From: Bradyrhizobium vignae
Lineage (GTDB): Bacteria > Pseudomonadota > Alphaproteobacteria > Rhizobiales > Xanthobacteraceae
Direction of reading: 5' to 3'
DNA length: 64,000 nucleotides
Assembly (NCBI RefSeq): GCF_004114425.1
Contig: NZ_RDQF01000028.1
Coordinates: 1-64,000, forward strand
Below, one piece after another: positions 46,769 through 54,328 of the stretch (the first letter of the stretch is position 1; each line of letters opens with the position of its first letter). The translations under genes and the position numbers were made by a program. The notes under the pieces were generated by a model. It ran no database searches. It saw only the letters and a list, made by a program, of their open reading frames with translations, and was not told where the DNA came from.

Positions 46769-47479
46769 ATGTCTGCGCAAGCGAAAATGATGAAGGCATT
46801 CGCCTATCTCCGGACCTCATCAGCCGCGAATATCGGTGAAGATAAAGACAGCGGGCAGCGCCAGCTCCAAGCTATCGAGGTCTATGCCAAGCGGGCAGGC
46901 ATCGTACTGGCGGGCACGTATTACGATGAGGCAGTGAAGGGCTCCGACCCCATTGATACCCGTCCGGGCTTCGCGGCGATGATGGAGGCGCTAGAGGCTA
47001 ACGGGACCAAGACTATCATCGTCGAGACGGCCAACCGTTTTGCGCGTGACCTCATGGTGCAGGAGGTTGGCTTCGCCATGCTGAAGTCACGCGGCATTGA
47101 CCTCATTGCGGCCGACAGCCCCACCTCCTTCCTGGATGATACGCCGACAGCTCGCCTTATCCGTCAGGTTCTCGGTGCCGTCTCTGAGTTTGAGAAGGCG
47201 ATGTTGGTGGCGAAGCTCAGGGGTGCTCGGGACCGTAAGCGCCGCACGGGTGTGAAGGTTGAGGGCCGGAAATCCATCGCAGAGCAGACGTTGGACCGGG
47301 GCGGCAGAGATGGGCGGGCCACTGTCAGGCTTGCGCGTTCATTGGCGCGGGCGAGGCCGAAGGGAGGGAAGCGGTCACTACGTGAGATATCCATGGAGTT
47401 GGCGGCTGCGGGATACACCACTAAGTCGGGCAAACCCTATGCAGCGACGGCCGTGAAGCTCATGCTGGAGAGAGATTGA
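46769..47479 (+). CDS. Serine recombinase (resolvase/invertase family), 236 aa
   Basis: The catalytic serine lies in MKAFAYLRTSSAANIGEDK, followed by YYDEAVKGSDPIDTRPGFAA, the conserved arginine region ETANRFARDLMVQEVGFAML, and VLGAVSEFEKAMLVAKLRGA. The C-terminal part has a short DNA-binding region (KRSLREISMELAAAGYTTKS, PYAATAVKLML) rather than a large recombinase domain. GGAG precedes the ATG. It is divergent from the DUF262 operon by ~300 bp. It may have mobilised the neighbouring island, though no att sites are evident. Confidence 0.85.
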   Translation: MSAQAKMMKAFAYLRTSSAANIGEDKDSGQRQLQAIEVYAKRAGIVLAGTYYDEAVKGSDPIDTRPGFAAMMEALEANGTKTIIVETANRFARDLMVQEVGFAMLKSRGIDLIAADSPTSFLDDTPTARLIRQVLGAVSEFEKAMLVAKLRGARDRKRRTGVKVEGRKSIAEQTLDRGGRDGRATVRLARSLARARPKGGKRSLREISMELAAAGYTTKSGKPYAATAVKLMLERD

Positions 47480-47537
47480 GCCAGACATCATCCCGTGATT
47501 GGTCCATCGCCCCTCCTAGTCGGCATGCGCGGGTCGC

Positions 47538-47936
47538 GTGCCACCACCCTCCGGCCTGGCCTCGTGGGGGCTGCGCAGCTCCCACGGCATGCCCTTTGCG
47601 TCTGTGACGCGGGAACATGTTGGTGTCCATTCGATACCTCCTCCTCCTCATTCAATTCGCAGTTGTAAAATACCCCGCGTGAATCGGTCAGATGGCTTGC
47701 GGGTTGGGCAACGGGTCCGGAGGAGAGTGGTTCGTGAGACGCAGACGAGCAACTTAAGCCAATACCGTCACAACCATTTCGCCGCCGCTCAGAAAGATTG
47801 GTTTTACCCCGAGCAGCGCGTTTCGACAGATCATTGGAGGAAGCTCGGAGACGGCTACCTGCTGATGCCTGAGCCGCGCCTTATCCACATGGGCGGCGAA
47901 ATATTGATTGGCTACAAGGGACGTGGTTCGCGTTGA
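47538..47936 (+). CDS. Hypothetical ORF, C-terminal part coding-like
   Basis: Only the last ~65 residues look real (SQYRHNHFAAAQKDWFYPEQ, YLLMPEPRLIHMGGEILIGY). The front half is proline- and arginine-rich filler. It overlaps the end of the opposite-strand integrase relic by 25 bp. It may be a 3' fragment of a lost gene. Function unknown. Confidence 0.3.
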   Translation: MPPPSGLASWGLRSSHGMPFASVTREHVGVHSIPPPPHSIRSCKIPRVNRSDGLRVGQRVRRRVVRETQTSNLSQYRHNHFAAAQKDWFYPEQRVSTDHWRKLGDGYLLMPEPRLIHMGGEILIGYKGRGSR

Positions 47937-48300
47937 CGCGGCAACCTGACTGCCTCAACACATTTTCTCATCTGGACCATGGACAGGCCCTCCGAATATC
48001 TCCCTAGCGTCTCACCAGGGCGCTTGTGTCCCGTCACGTAGTTAATGATCCACGGGGGCTGTCCTGCTTGCTCGGCCTTCGTCGTGAACCACCGGCGGAA
48101 CGAATGGAAATCATACTCCGACTGCTCTCCCTTCCCAGCACCAACACAACCTTGCGCCTGTACCGAGTGAAGGCTTGAGACGCCACCGCTGAGCGGGGCC
48201 TCGTGGCTGTCGCATCGGGCAGCTCCTGGAAAAGATACTCACCAGCAGCCTTGCCCTTGACCCGACGCGCTACGGTAGAGAGAAAAAACGTCTCGGCCAC
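47912..48300 (-). pseudogene. Phage-type tyrosine recombinase, C-terminal fragment
   Basis: The minus strand reads VARRVKGKAAGEYLFQELPD and RSAVASQAFTRYRRKV. After a one-base shift near 48145 it reads GEQSEYDFHSFRRWFTTKAE, GQPPWIINYVTGHKRPGETL and GRYSEGLSMVQM, ending at 47912. The HxxR motif, the GHxxxxT region and the nucleophile Tyr (GRYS) are all visible. The N-terminal core-binding half is missing and the frame is broken, so this is an integrase relic and could mark one edge of an old island. Confidence 0.75.
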
Positions 48301-48370
48301 CTAGTCTCGAGCCAGTCACGGGCTGATAGATGTGGTTCGGGCTTCGGAGACCACATGGAACCGAACAGGA

Positions 48371-48587
48371 TCATTCGAAGCGCATCGGATCAGGGGCACG
48401 CGCGTCGCGGCCATGTTCAAGTGCCTCGACATCGGCATTGTTGAGCCCGATCTTTTTGCTCATCTTCGACGGTGCGGTGCCGAGCCGCAGCCGACCTTCG
48501 GGATGCATCGCGGCCTCCAGAATGGCGCGCATTCTTCAGAGCGCGATGCTCCTCCTTGGAGAGGTTGCGGAAGGTGACGGCGGCCAT
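48371..48587 (-). pseudogene. FitA-like (VapB-type) antitoxin, internally deleted
   Basis: The start MAAVTFRNLSKEEHRALK is the ribbon-helix-helix opening of FitA-type antitoxins. A deletion and frame change skip the middle, then MRAILEAAMHPEGRLRLGTA, KIGLNNADVEALEHGRDARA and PDPMRFE follow, the standard end. A downstream ATGATCCTGTTCGG overlaps the stop, as in fitAB operons, but the FitB toxin is cut off after a few codons where the integrase relic begins. Confidence 0.65.
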
Positions 48588-49058
48588 GATACCGTCCTCC
48601 AGAGACTGACTGGGATGTCATCGAAGTAGAATGTTTGATAGCATCATTTCAAGGATGACCGCGGAGGGCCCGGGAAGCCTAACGATGAGCGCGGCTGCCC
48701 CGACGGCTCCATACCTTCCATCTGCGGATAATCCGGTTTTCCATCACCCCACAGCGTAGTCTGGATAGCCGATGAGTCTTCTGACGGCATTAGTAATCGC
48801 TTCATCGAGCTCGCCGATTGTCTGGCAAAAGTATTCACACTGCGAACTGCACCTCGATGCCCATTCCGGCTCGCTCGTTATCGAGCTGTCGCAAATTGAG
48901 GGCTTAGGGGGCTTTCTCCACACGTTGGGGTGACCGCGAGCTCGCCTGACGCTTGCTGACGGCGCGTTAGCGGAGCGCTCTACTAGCGGCTGGGAAATCA
49001 GGCTGCTGATTTAGAAGCGGTCTTCACGACTCTGGGCGCGTGCCTACGCAGCAGGTTT
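48588..49058. other. No supported gene
   Basis: About 470 bp between the antitoxin relic and the decayed plus-strand gene. ORFs are short and overlapping with no domain match. Confidence 0.35.
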
Positions 49059-49675
49059 ATGCTGGCCTGTCGGTTCCGCTCTCCGCCAAGGCCAGCACCC
49101 ATTGTTGCGATCGTCGCCTTTTCCAGTTGGACCCAGCTCTGCTCCCTAAGCTGGTCCGTCGATCGCGGTCGTTCGACGACTCCCGCAACTCTTATAGGAA
49201 AGTGGGCAGAAATGACAGCGATGGGATGCCTTGGCGCTTACTTGGGGAGTTTTCGAGATCGGCGAAGAATCGTTCGCGGCGGCGAGCAGCACGCGATCTT
49301 GATAGAGTTTTCCGATCATTGCTTCAGCGAAGACGCGAGCGAGGGCGACACACGACCCATATTTGCCCCTTCGTCGAGGGACGATGGCCGTTGTTGTTTG
49401 AAACGGCATCAGGCATCATTGAATATCTGGGCACATATCGAACATGCCCTGCGCGGTTCGGTCTGGCTCGGCGAAAGCGATCGTTGTCTCGTCGTCAAGT
49501 TGATGGCGGGGTCAGACCAGGATCGCACTACGTCATTCCGTTTACGCTCGAACGCTGGAAAGGAGACAAGCGCGCGAGCTTGAAGATGCGAGTGAGGAGC
49601 GCCTTCACGCGCGACTCAAACAGGCGTGTCGCAACGTTCGGCCAGGTCAAATTAGCCAACTTGATCGATATGAGT
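49059..49675 (+). pseudogene. Decayed gene of unknown function
   Basis: One frame gives ILIEFSDHCFSEDASEG, CLKRHQASLNIWAHIEHALR and GSVWLGESDRCLVVKLMAG. Another frame then gives SHYVIPFTLERWKGDKRASL and KMRVRSAFTRDSN. Together they follow the path of a common small hypothetical family that starts with a YSDHCFT-type motif and ends with RVxSAY/F. One indel near 49510 separates the two parts. Confidence 0.45.
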
Positions 49676-49802
49676 TGAAAGGGCGGTCGCCGCGCCGCAA
49701 CTACGATAGGAATCGAAAGAAACCGTGGTGACAAAAGGAAATAGGCCCTTTCGCGCCTGTGCGACGTCATGAGATGTCTCGGGCGAACCTCTTGGTCCCT
49801 CT
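49628..49802. repeat. ~175-bp direct repeat flanking the HigBA region, copy 1
   Basis: It is similar base for base to 51210-51383, in the same orientation. Shared blocks include GTCGCAAC near the start, AAACCGTGGTGACAAAAGGA, GAGATGTCTCGGG and CGAACCTCTTG. The two copies bracket the higBA genes and a neighbouring ORF. Confidence 0.7.
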
Positions 49803-49917
49803 TGTACCCGGTCGCGGCGTTTGCCGGTAATCTCCTTCAGGATGCCGAGCTTGCGGAGTTGCTCGACCCCGGAGTTAGCGTGTTGGCGCGCTACGGTAAT
49901 CAGCGGAGATCTTGTGG

Positions 49918-50247
49918 CTACGCTAACGGCATCTCGACCACGAATTCGGACGGCGTCGCAGCCAGCAGGCACTGAACCGACGCCGCCGCAGCACCGAGTT
50001 TGCGCTCGGCATCGAACAGGTCGACTGCCACCTGCAAGTTCATCCAAAACCGGGCGGAAGTGCCAAGTGCCTTACCTAACAAAACCGCCGTTTCGGATGT
50101 GAGAGCGCGGCGGCCATTGATAATCTCGTTCACGCGAAAGCGCGACACGCCCATGGCCTTGGCAAGCTCATCTTGGGTGATGTTGTGCGGGGTGAGAAAC
50201 TCCTCGCGGAGAATCTCACCCGGAGTGCTTGGTCGTCGATCGATCAT
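49918..50247 (-). CDS. higA: HigA-family antitoxin, 109 aa
   Basis: An XRE-type antitoxin of the HigBA system. From ATG 50247: MIDRRPSTPGEILREEFLTP, HTH ITQDELAKAMGVSRFRVNEI, RRALTSETAVLLGKALGTSA and RFWMNLQVAVDLFDAE, all standard HigA text. The start is one base after the HigB stop, so the pair is coupled; the frame is open to 50289 but that part overlaps HigB. HigA neutralises HigB and represses its own operon. Confidence 0.85.
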   Translation of the reverse strand: MIDRRPSTPGEILREEFLTPHNITQDELAKAMGVSRFRVNEIINGRRALTSETAVLLGKALGTSARFWMNLQVAVDLFDAERKLGAAAASVQCLLAATPSEFVVEMPLA

Positions 50248-50248
50248 G

Positions 50249-50527
50249 TTAGCCGGTATCTTCAAGCTTGATGTTGACAGCTCGGTCAAATTGCCACTGG
50301 AAGGTCACCCACCACTGACCATCTGTGTAACAGCAAAATGTGGGAGGATCGGTATTCGGGCGCTTGGCGATACGGCCGCGACCAGCAATTCGACAATCCT
50401 CGAGCTTGGTTGCTGCGAGCAGGATGTCGAATTGTCGTGCAGCGCGCTTCGCGACGTTTTCGGGGACGTCCTTCCTGTGGCGACCTGCGAAAACGTCCGC
50501 TGACCGTTCGTCTGCGAACGGGGACAT
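50249..50527 (-). CDS. higB: HigB-like toxin (RelE superfamily), 92 aa, divergent C-terminus
   Basis: A ribosome-dependent mRNA-interferase-type toxin in the usual toxin-first order. It starts at 50527 behind AGGAG. The N-terminal half is family-like (SPFADERSADVFAGRHRKDV, KRAARQFDILLAATKLEDCR). The centre (GRGRIAKRPNTDPPTFC) departs from the common PPGNRLExLKG...YSIRIN text, but the end (YTDGQWWVTFQWQFDRAVNI) fits the RelE strand. The catalytic competence of this variant is uncertain. higA follows after one base. Confidence 0.7.
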   Translation of the reverse strand: MSPFADERSADVFAGRHRKDVPENVAKRAARQFDILLAATKLEDCRIAGRGRIAKRPNTDPPTFCCYTDGQWWVTFQWQFDRAVNIKLEDTG

Positions 50528-51152
50528 GGCTTTCTCCTGATGAAATGGATCCGTTCAGTTGGTCGAACCGAGCCATTTCGGGCGGAGAGATGCCCGTTTT
50601 GATGCGATAGGAGTGGATGCTTATGCGCGCCGCATCCTGGAGAGCGAGAGACTTGCGATCACGCTTGAATGTGAACCTGCGGCTGTACCGAACGCGACGT
50701 TCGACAGCCTCATGAAGGGCGGCTTCGAGGCTCTCCACTTGCTCGTGGGACAGTTGGGCGGTGTCGAACGTCAGTTCTTCGGGCGCGAGCCCGAAGACGA
50801 TATCGACATCCAACTCATCAACGAGGCCCGAGAGCTCCTCCGAAATCGCGCCAATCTGCTTTTTGGAAATGAAGGCATCATCGCGATAGATGGTGACATC
50901 GAGATTGGAGCGACTCAGAATGGAAGCAGGTCGTGGACGTGTATTGCGGTAGAGCTTCCAGAACCGTTTCCTGTCTCGGTCAATCTGAAGAGTGAAGGCA
51001 ATCTTCAGCAGGAGGAGAAAGTTACTCCCATCATCCGCCTTCATCTTGAAGGCGACCGGACCCGATCGGTCGAGTGCGGAAACGCCCCGCAGGAGCATGT
51101 TCCGGCGATCGTCTGGCTCGTTGAGCGGCAAATGGGTAGACCACAAAATCAT
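50286..51152 (-). CDS. Hypothetical protein, up to 288 aa, 3' part overlaps higB
   Basis: The first ~205 residues look like a real protein (LLRGVSALDRSGPVAFKMKA, LLLLKIAFTLQIDRDRKRFW, DELDVDIVFGLAPEELTFDT, QVESLEAALHEAVERRVRYS). Beyond that the frame runs 240 bp through higB as arginine-rich shadow text, so the native stop was probably lost by a small indel near 50530. No known family, signal or membrane segments. It is upstream of higBA on the same strand. Confidence 0.45.
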   Translation of the reverse strand: MILWSTHLPLNEPDDRRNMLLRGVSALDRSGPVAFKMKADDGSNFLLLLKIAFTLQIDRDRKRFWKLYRNTRPRPASILSRSNLDVTIYRDDAFISKKQIGAISEELSGLVDELDVDIVFGLAPEELTFDTAQLSHEQVESLEAALHEAVERRVRYSRRFTFKRDRKSLALQDAARISIHSYRIKTGISPPEMARFDQLNGSISSGESHVPVRRRTVSGRFRRSPQEGRPRKRREARCTTIRHPARSNQARGLSNCWSRPYRQAPEYRSSHILLLHRWSVVGDLPVAI

Positions 51153-51209
51153 GGTTCCACCATGTCACACATAGTGTGACATATCAAGCCATCGACGCAT
51201 GCAGGAGGT

Positions 51210-51383
51210 GTCGCAACCTTCACCGGGTTAAATTCGCCAGCGTGGTTAATCTGAGGCTGAAGGGCGGTGGCCCGGCCGCAACTATGATCGGAACCGAAAG
51301 AAACCGTGGTGACAAAAGGAAACAGGGCCTTTCGGGCCTGTGCGACATCGTGAGATGTCTCGGGGCGAACCTCTTGATCCCTC
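51210..51383. repeat. ~175-bp direct repeat flanking the HigBA region, copy 2
   Basis: The partner of 49628-49802, ~1.58 kb apart start to start. The copies differ by scattered substitutions and a few indels, so the duplication is not recent. Confidence 0.7.
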
Positions 51384-51933
51384 TCGGGGCTGTCCATCTC
51401 ATGCGATGGCCCTGATGTTTCCATCAGGAGGGGCTGGTTGTGCGCACGCCCTATGTCCAGCGATCTGACCCGGAATGTAATATATCCGAGGTCCCCCGTC
51501 CAACGATCTTTTGGGGGGCGCGGTTCCGTACAATCCGTATGTGTGCGGCACCCCACTCGGAGTCGCCGCCGTAAGTCCCCGAAGATACGTCGTTTTTTAA
51601 CGTTCTCTGAACCTTCGCCAAGCTGCTGGAGAACCTAGGGATCGATCTGTTGCTACCCGGCCTTGCTCGTTCCGCAACGCGCGACAGCGGTCAGGTTCCA
51701 TCGTTCAGATCGCCCCGTCTTCTTCCCTGAATGGGGTCATCGCACGCCTGGTCGTGACGCAGATAGCTGCCGCTGAATGGCCGGTCTTGGCGATATCCGG
51801 GCCTGTGAGCTGCCGGAGCGTCGTTCGGGCGGAACGGCCACATTGAATGGGACCGAGCTGGAAGCTGGCGGACGCGGATTCCCCAACCCGGGACGTTATC
51901 CTCTCAGTCTCCTAGGGGTCGCCCCCTCCCAGA
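51384..51933. other. No supported gene
   Basis: About 550 bp between the second direct repeat and the ImmA/IrrE gene with only short ORFs. Nothing recognisable. Confidence 0.4.
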
Positions 51934-52455
51934 CTACTTCGGCGAAAATAGCGATGTTAGCCTCACTATCATCGCCTGTTTGCTGACTTGGTAGCGTTCG
52001 GCCAAAGGGTCGATGCGCGCCTCATTCTCGAGATCGAGAGTGTAGCCCGCAACGTCAAGCCTAATCCATTGCGCTGGGATCAACAGATTGGCTGCGAAGG
52101 CATTGGCTTCGATCTCCTCGACGTCTTCAGCGGTCGCCGAACGCGCGTCTCTCAAGTTTATTCTGAAGACCTGATCGACATGAACCTCTGCTCCCTTATG
52201 GAGAGCGAGATGGCCTAGTTCATGGGCAATTGTGAAGCGCTTACGCAGAGGGTGATGCGACCTGTTGACCGCGATTACCTTGCGGCCGTTCCCCCGAAAT
52301 AGAATTCCCGACGCATCGTCATCGAGCTCTACTTCCCGGATCTCTGCACCCAGCAAGTCCGCTACGAGATCGAGCGAAACCGGTGGAGAATTCTGGCCCT
52401 CAAGAAGCTCTGCAGCCTTGCGGCGTACGCGTGCGTAGCCGATGCGAGGCTTCAT
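51934..52455 (-). CDS. ImmA/IrrE-family metallopeptidase, 173 aa
   Basis: A zinc-dependent cytosolic peptidase of the type that cleaves a partner repressor. The HExxH site lies in RFTIAHELGHLALHKG at residues ~78-93, followed by the third-ligand region EIEANAFAANLLIPA. The N-terminus (RIGYARVRRKAAELLEG) is typical. It overlaps the XRE gene by 4 bp, and the pair is divergent from the Bil operon. In the ImmA/ImmR system such a pair turns on a mobile element after damage or peptide signals; here the likely target is the Bil promoter. Confidence 0.85.
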   Translation of the reverse strand: MKPRIGYARVRRKAAELLEGQNSPPVSLDLVADLLGAEIREVELDDDASGILFRGNGRKVIAVNRSHHPLRKRFTIAHELGHLALHKGAEVHVDQVFRINLRDARSATAEDVEEIEANAFAANLLIPAQWIRLDVAGYTLDLENEARIDPLAERYQVSKQAMIVRLTSLFSPK

Positions 52456-52751
52456 TTATCCGACCTTGATTTCTCGCTCTTTAGCATCTCCACGACGCGC
52501 GCTACGTCCCGTCGCATGGTGGGATCCGATTGCGACTGCGGTGAAGGCATGAGTTCGGAAGGTTTCGCGTCCAGGGCATCCGCGATCTCAATCAGCTGAT
52601 GCAGCAGCACCCGCTGCCGTCCCTTCTCGATATTCGTAATCGACGCGCGTGAGAGCTGGACCCGGCGCGCAAGCTCTTCCTGGGTCACGCTGCGGGTCTC
52701 TCGGAGCTCCCGGACTCGGTCTCCGAACAGACGATAAAGATTTGAATCCAT
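52452..52751 (-). CDS. XRE-family transcriptional regulator, 99 aa
   Basis: HTH at residues ~12-66: FGDRVRELRETRSVTQEELA, RRVQLSRASITNIEKGRQRV, LLHQLIEIADALDAKPSELM. The C-terminal helix (DVARVVEMLKSEKSR) may be the part recognised by the partner peptidase. It overlaps the ImmA/IrrE gene by 4 bp and is transcribed away from the ubiquitin-like operon, with a 149-bp intergenic region holding candidate operators and the bil promoter. It most likely represses both directions. Confidence 0.85.
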   Translation of the reverse strand: MDSNLYRLFGDRVRELRETRSVTQEELARRVQLSRASITNIEKGRQRVLLHQLIEIADALDAKPSELMPSPQSQSDPTMRRDVARVVEMLKSEKSRSDK

Positions 52752-52774
52752 GCCTTATTCTACACCATCAAAAG

Positions 52775-52837
52775 CAAACTTCAAGAAATGTTTGTGTTAC
52801 CAACGGTTTATGATGCAAGTAAATTCATAATGTTTGT
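52775..52837. promoter_or_regulatory. Candidate operator repeats in the XRE/Bil intergenic region
   Basis: An inverted repeat CAAAC...GTTTG spans 52775-52794, and the motif AATGTTTGT occurs at 52787-52795 and again at 52829-52837, 42 bp (about four helical turns) apart. The second copy lies five bases before the -35 box of the bil promoter, so a repressor bound there would block it. Confidence 0.45.
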
Positions 52838-52841
52838 AATA

Positions 52842-52870
52842 TTGACATTCGGGGAATGAAAGCGTAAAAG
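52842..52870 (+). promoter_or_regulatory. Predicted σ70-type promoter of the Bil operon
   Basis: TTGACA at 52842-52847 is a consensus -35 box; a 17-bp spacer leads to TAAAAG at 52865-52870 as a weaker -10. Transcription would start near 52877. That is after the in-frame ATG at 52871, so translation must begin at ATG 52901 if this promoter is used. Confidence 0.5.
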
Positions 52871-52900
52871 ATGCCCGTTCTTCAATCGCGGAGCACGGAA

Positions 52901-53401
52901 ATGGATAACCAAGTTGATTCGCACGAACTGGTTCTGGCCATCGAGGGGGAGCGCGGCCCCCGTCAGATCCAGGTGTCACGCAGCGCGACCGCCAAGGAGG
53001 TCATCGAAGCGGTCGTGCTTGAAACCAAGCGGCCCGAGCTCACCGAGGTCTTCCTGGAGGATGAGGAAGAGTGTCTCGCCGAGGACCGCAGGGTTGTTGA
53101 ACTCGTGATCGAGGAATTCCGGCTCATTCACATCGCCTCCAAAGGCAAGATCACCGTTACTGTGGTCTACAACTCTCGCCAGGTTCACCGAGATTTCGCT
53201 CCAAGCGTTACGATCGAAACGATCATTGCATGGGCGATCTCGCCTTCGGCACTCAACCTCGAAGGCGTGTCGGCAGAGTACCAGCTGAAGCTCGGCTCAG
53301 AAGTCCTGCCGCCGGACCTGCACCTTGGCCAAATCGCTAAAGGCGAGAAGAAGATCGCCTTTTCGCTCGTGTTCCGCATCAAGCCGCAAGGTGCCTCATG
53401 A
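52901..53401 (+). CDS. bilA: BilA-like tandem ubiquitin-like protein, 166 aa
   Basis: The modifier of a bacterial ubiquitin-like conjugation system. Two β-grasp domains are apparent: residues ~5-75 (HELVLAIEGERGPRQIQVSR, KEVIEAVVLETKRPELTEVF) and ~85-160 (GKITVTVVYNSRQVHRDFAP, ETIIAWAISPSALNLEGV, FSLVFRIKPQG). This resembles the two-lobed ISG15-like BilA. The C-terminus ends GAS, close to the exposed small-residue tail needed for conjugation or for trimming by the JAB peptidase. ATG 52901 has GGAG at 52890-52893, and the predicted promoter excludes the ATG at 52871. It overlaps the E2 gene by 4 bp. In known Bil systems the modifier is attached to phage tail proteins. Confidence 0.75.
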   Translation: MDNQVDSHELVLAIEGERGPRQIQVSRSATAKEVIEAVVLETKRPELTEVFLEDEEECLAEDRRVVELVIEEFRLIHIASKGKITVTVVYNSRQVHRDFAPSVTIETIIAWAISPSALNLEGVSAEYQLKLGSEVLPPDLHLGQIAKGEKKIAFSLVFRIKPQGAS

Positions 53402-53889
53402 CGCCGGATCATGCGGCTCTCCGCGCGGACATCGACAGCCTCACGTTCAAACTTGGTTCAAAGCGAGGGAAGTGGGGACTAGAAGCTCTCGAGTTTCCTA
53501 TTGCCTACTTCACCATTGCGGCGCCGAAGCGCGAGCAAGGACCGAAGCGGTTTCTGCTTCGGGTCGACTGCCGAAGTTATCCGGCCCTCGCACCGACCTC
53601 CCAATTGTGGGACGGCCGGACCGATACGGCATTAAGCGTTGATCAGCGGCCCATGGGGAGGACGGGTGTGCTGGTGGCCTTCACGCCATGGAACGCATGC
53701 CTCTACCATCCGATCGATCGCATCGCTCGGGACCACTGGCCGAACCAGTTCGAAGAACTCACCTGGAAGCCCGGCTCAACCATCGTGACACTTTTGGAAA
53801 TCATCCATGGTCTTATCAATAATCCGGACTATTTGGTCTCGACTGCGCCCGACGCCGCGGCTGCGCTGCGACGAACGCTTGTGGCGTGA
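53398..53889 (+). CDS. bilB: BilB-like E2 ubiquitin-conjugating enzyme, 163 aa
   Basis: A prokaryotic E2 (UBC-fold) protein: LEALEFPIAYFTIAAPKREQ, KRFLLRVDCRSYPALAPTSQ, then the likely active-site stretch NACLYHPIDRIARDHWPNQF with the candidate thioester cysteine at ACLYH, and TIVTLLEIIHGLINNPDYLV as the C-terminal helix. It starts in an ATGA overlap with the Ubl gene and its last 83 bp overlap the JAB gene. It transfers the activated modifier from the E1 to targets. Family placement rests on fold pattern and operon order. Confidence 0.75.
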   Translation: MTPDHAALRADIDSLTFKLGSKRGKWGLEALEFPIAYFTIAAPKREQGPKRFLLRVDCRSYPALAPTSQLWDGRTDTALSVDQRPMGRTGVLVAFTPWNACLYHPIDRIARDHWPNQFEELTWKPGSTIVTLLEIIHGLINNPDYLVSTAPDAAAALRRTLVA

Positions 53890-54328
53890 GATTCTCCGAG
53901 AACTGCGCGTCCGCGGGCAAGGGCGTCGCGAGAGCGGAGGTTTCCTCTTGGGCAGAGTGGAAGGTGAGACGAAAATCATCACCTCCTTTCTGCCATACGA
54001 CGCGGTTGATCCGAATTGTCTCCAAGGGATCATCATTTTCGATGGATCGCGGATGGATGACGTGTGGCGGATCTGCGAGCAGCAAGGGTGTAGCGTAGTC
54101 GCTGACGTTCATACTCATCCAGGCGCGTCATATCGCCAAAGCGATGTCGATCAGAGCCATCCGATGATACCCGAGCGCGGTCATCTCGCACTAATCGTGC
54201 CAAATTATGCCAATCGGGACTACATGCCAGGCGAATTTGGCATCCATGAATACAGAGGCCGTCGCGATGGATGGTCGGACCTAAGCTCACTCGGGCGAAA
54301 GCTCTTCCGGGTTAGGAGGTTTGCATGA
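53807..54328 (+). CDS. bilC: BilC-like JAB/JAMM deconjugating peptidase, 173 aa
   Basis: The JAMM zinc site is complete: Glu in RRESGGFLLGR (residue ~43), then VHTHPGASYRQSDVD, which is HxH followed by SxxD at the right spacing. Further family text is DGSRMDDVWRICEQQGCSVV and ERGHLALIVPNYANRDY. In Bil systems this enzyme trims the modifier precursor and removes it from targets. ATG 53807 lies 83 bp inside the E2 gene. A later start is possible, as the first ~20 residues (MVLSIIRTIWSRLRP) are not needed for the fold. Confidence 0.85.
   Translation: MVLSIIRTIWSRLRPTPRLRCDERLWREILRELRVRGQGRRESGGFLLGRVEGETKIITSFLPYDAVDPNCLQGIIIFDGSRMDDVWRICEQQGCSVVADVHTHPGASYRQSDVDQSHPMIPERGHLALIVPNYANRDYMPGEFGIHEYRGRRDGWSDLSSLGRKLFRVRRFA

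Noticed and set aside
49040..49678. 212-codon plus-strand frame as one intact gene
   Set aside because: Its first two-thirds are arginine-rich noise; the family-like text lies in another frame until ~49510.
52871..52900. ATG 52871 as the start of the Ubl gene
   Set aside because: It lies at or before the predicted transcription start, and ATG 52901 has the better ribosome site.
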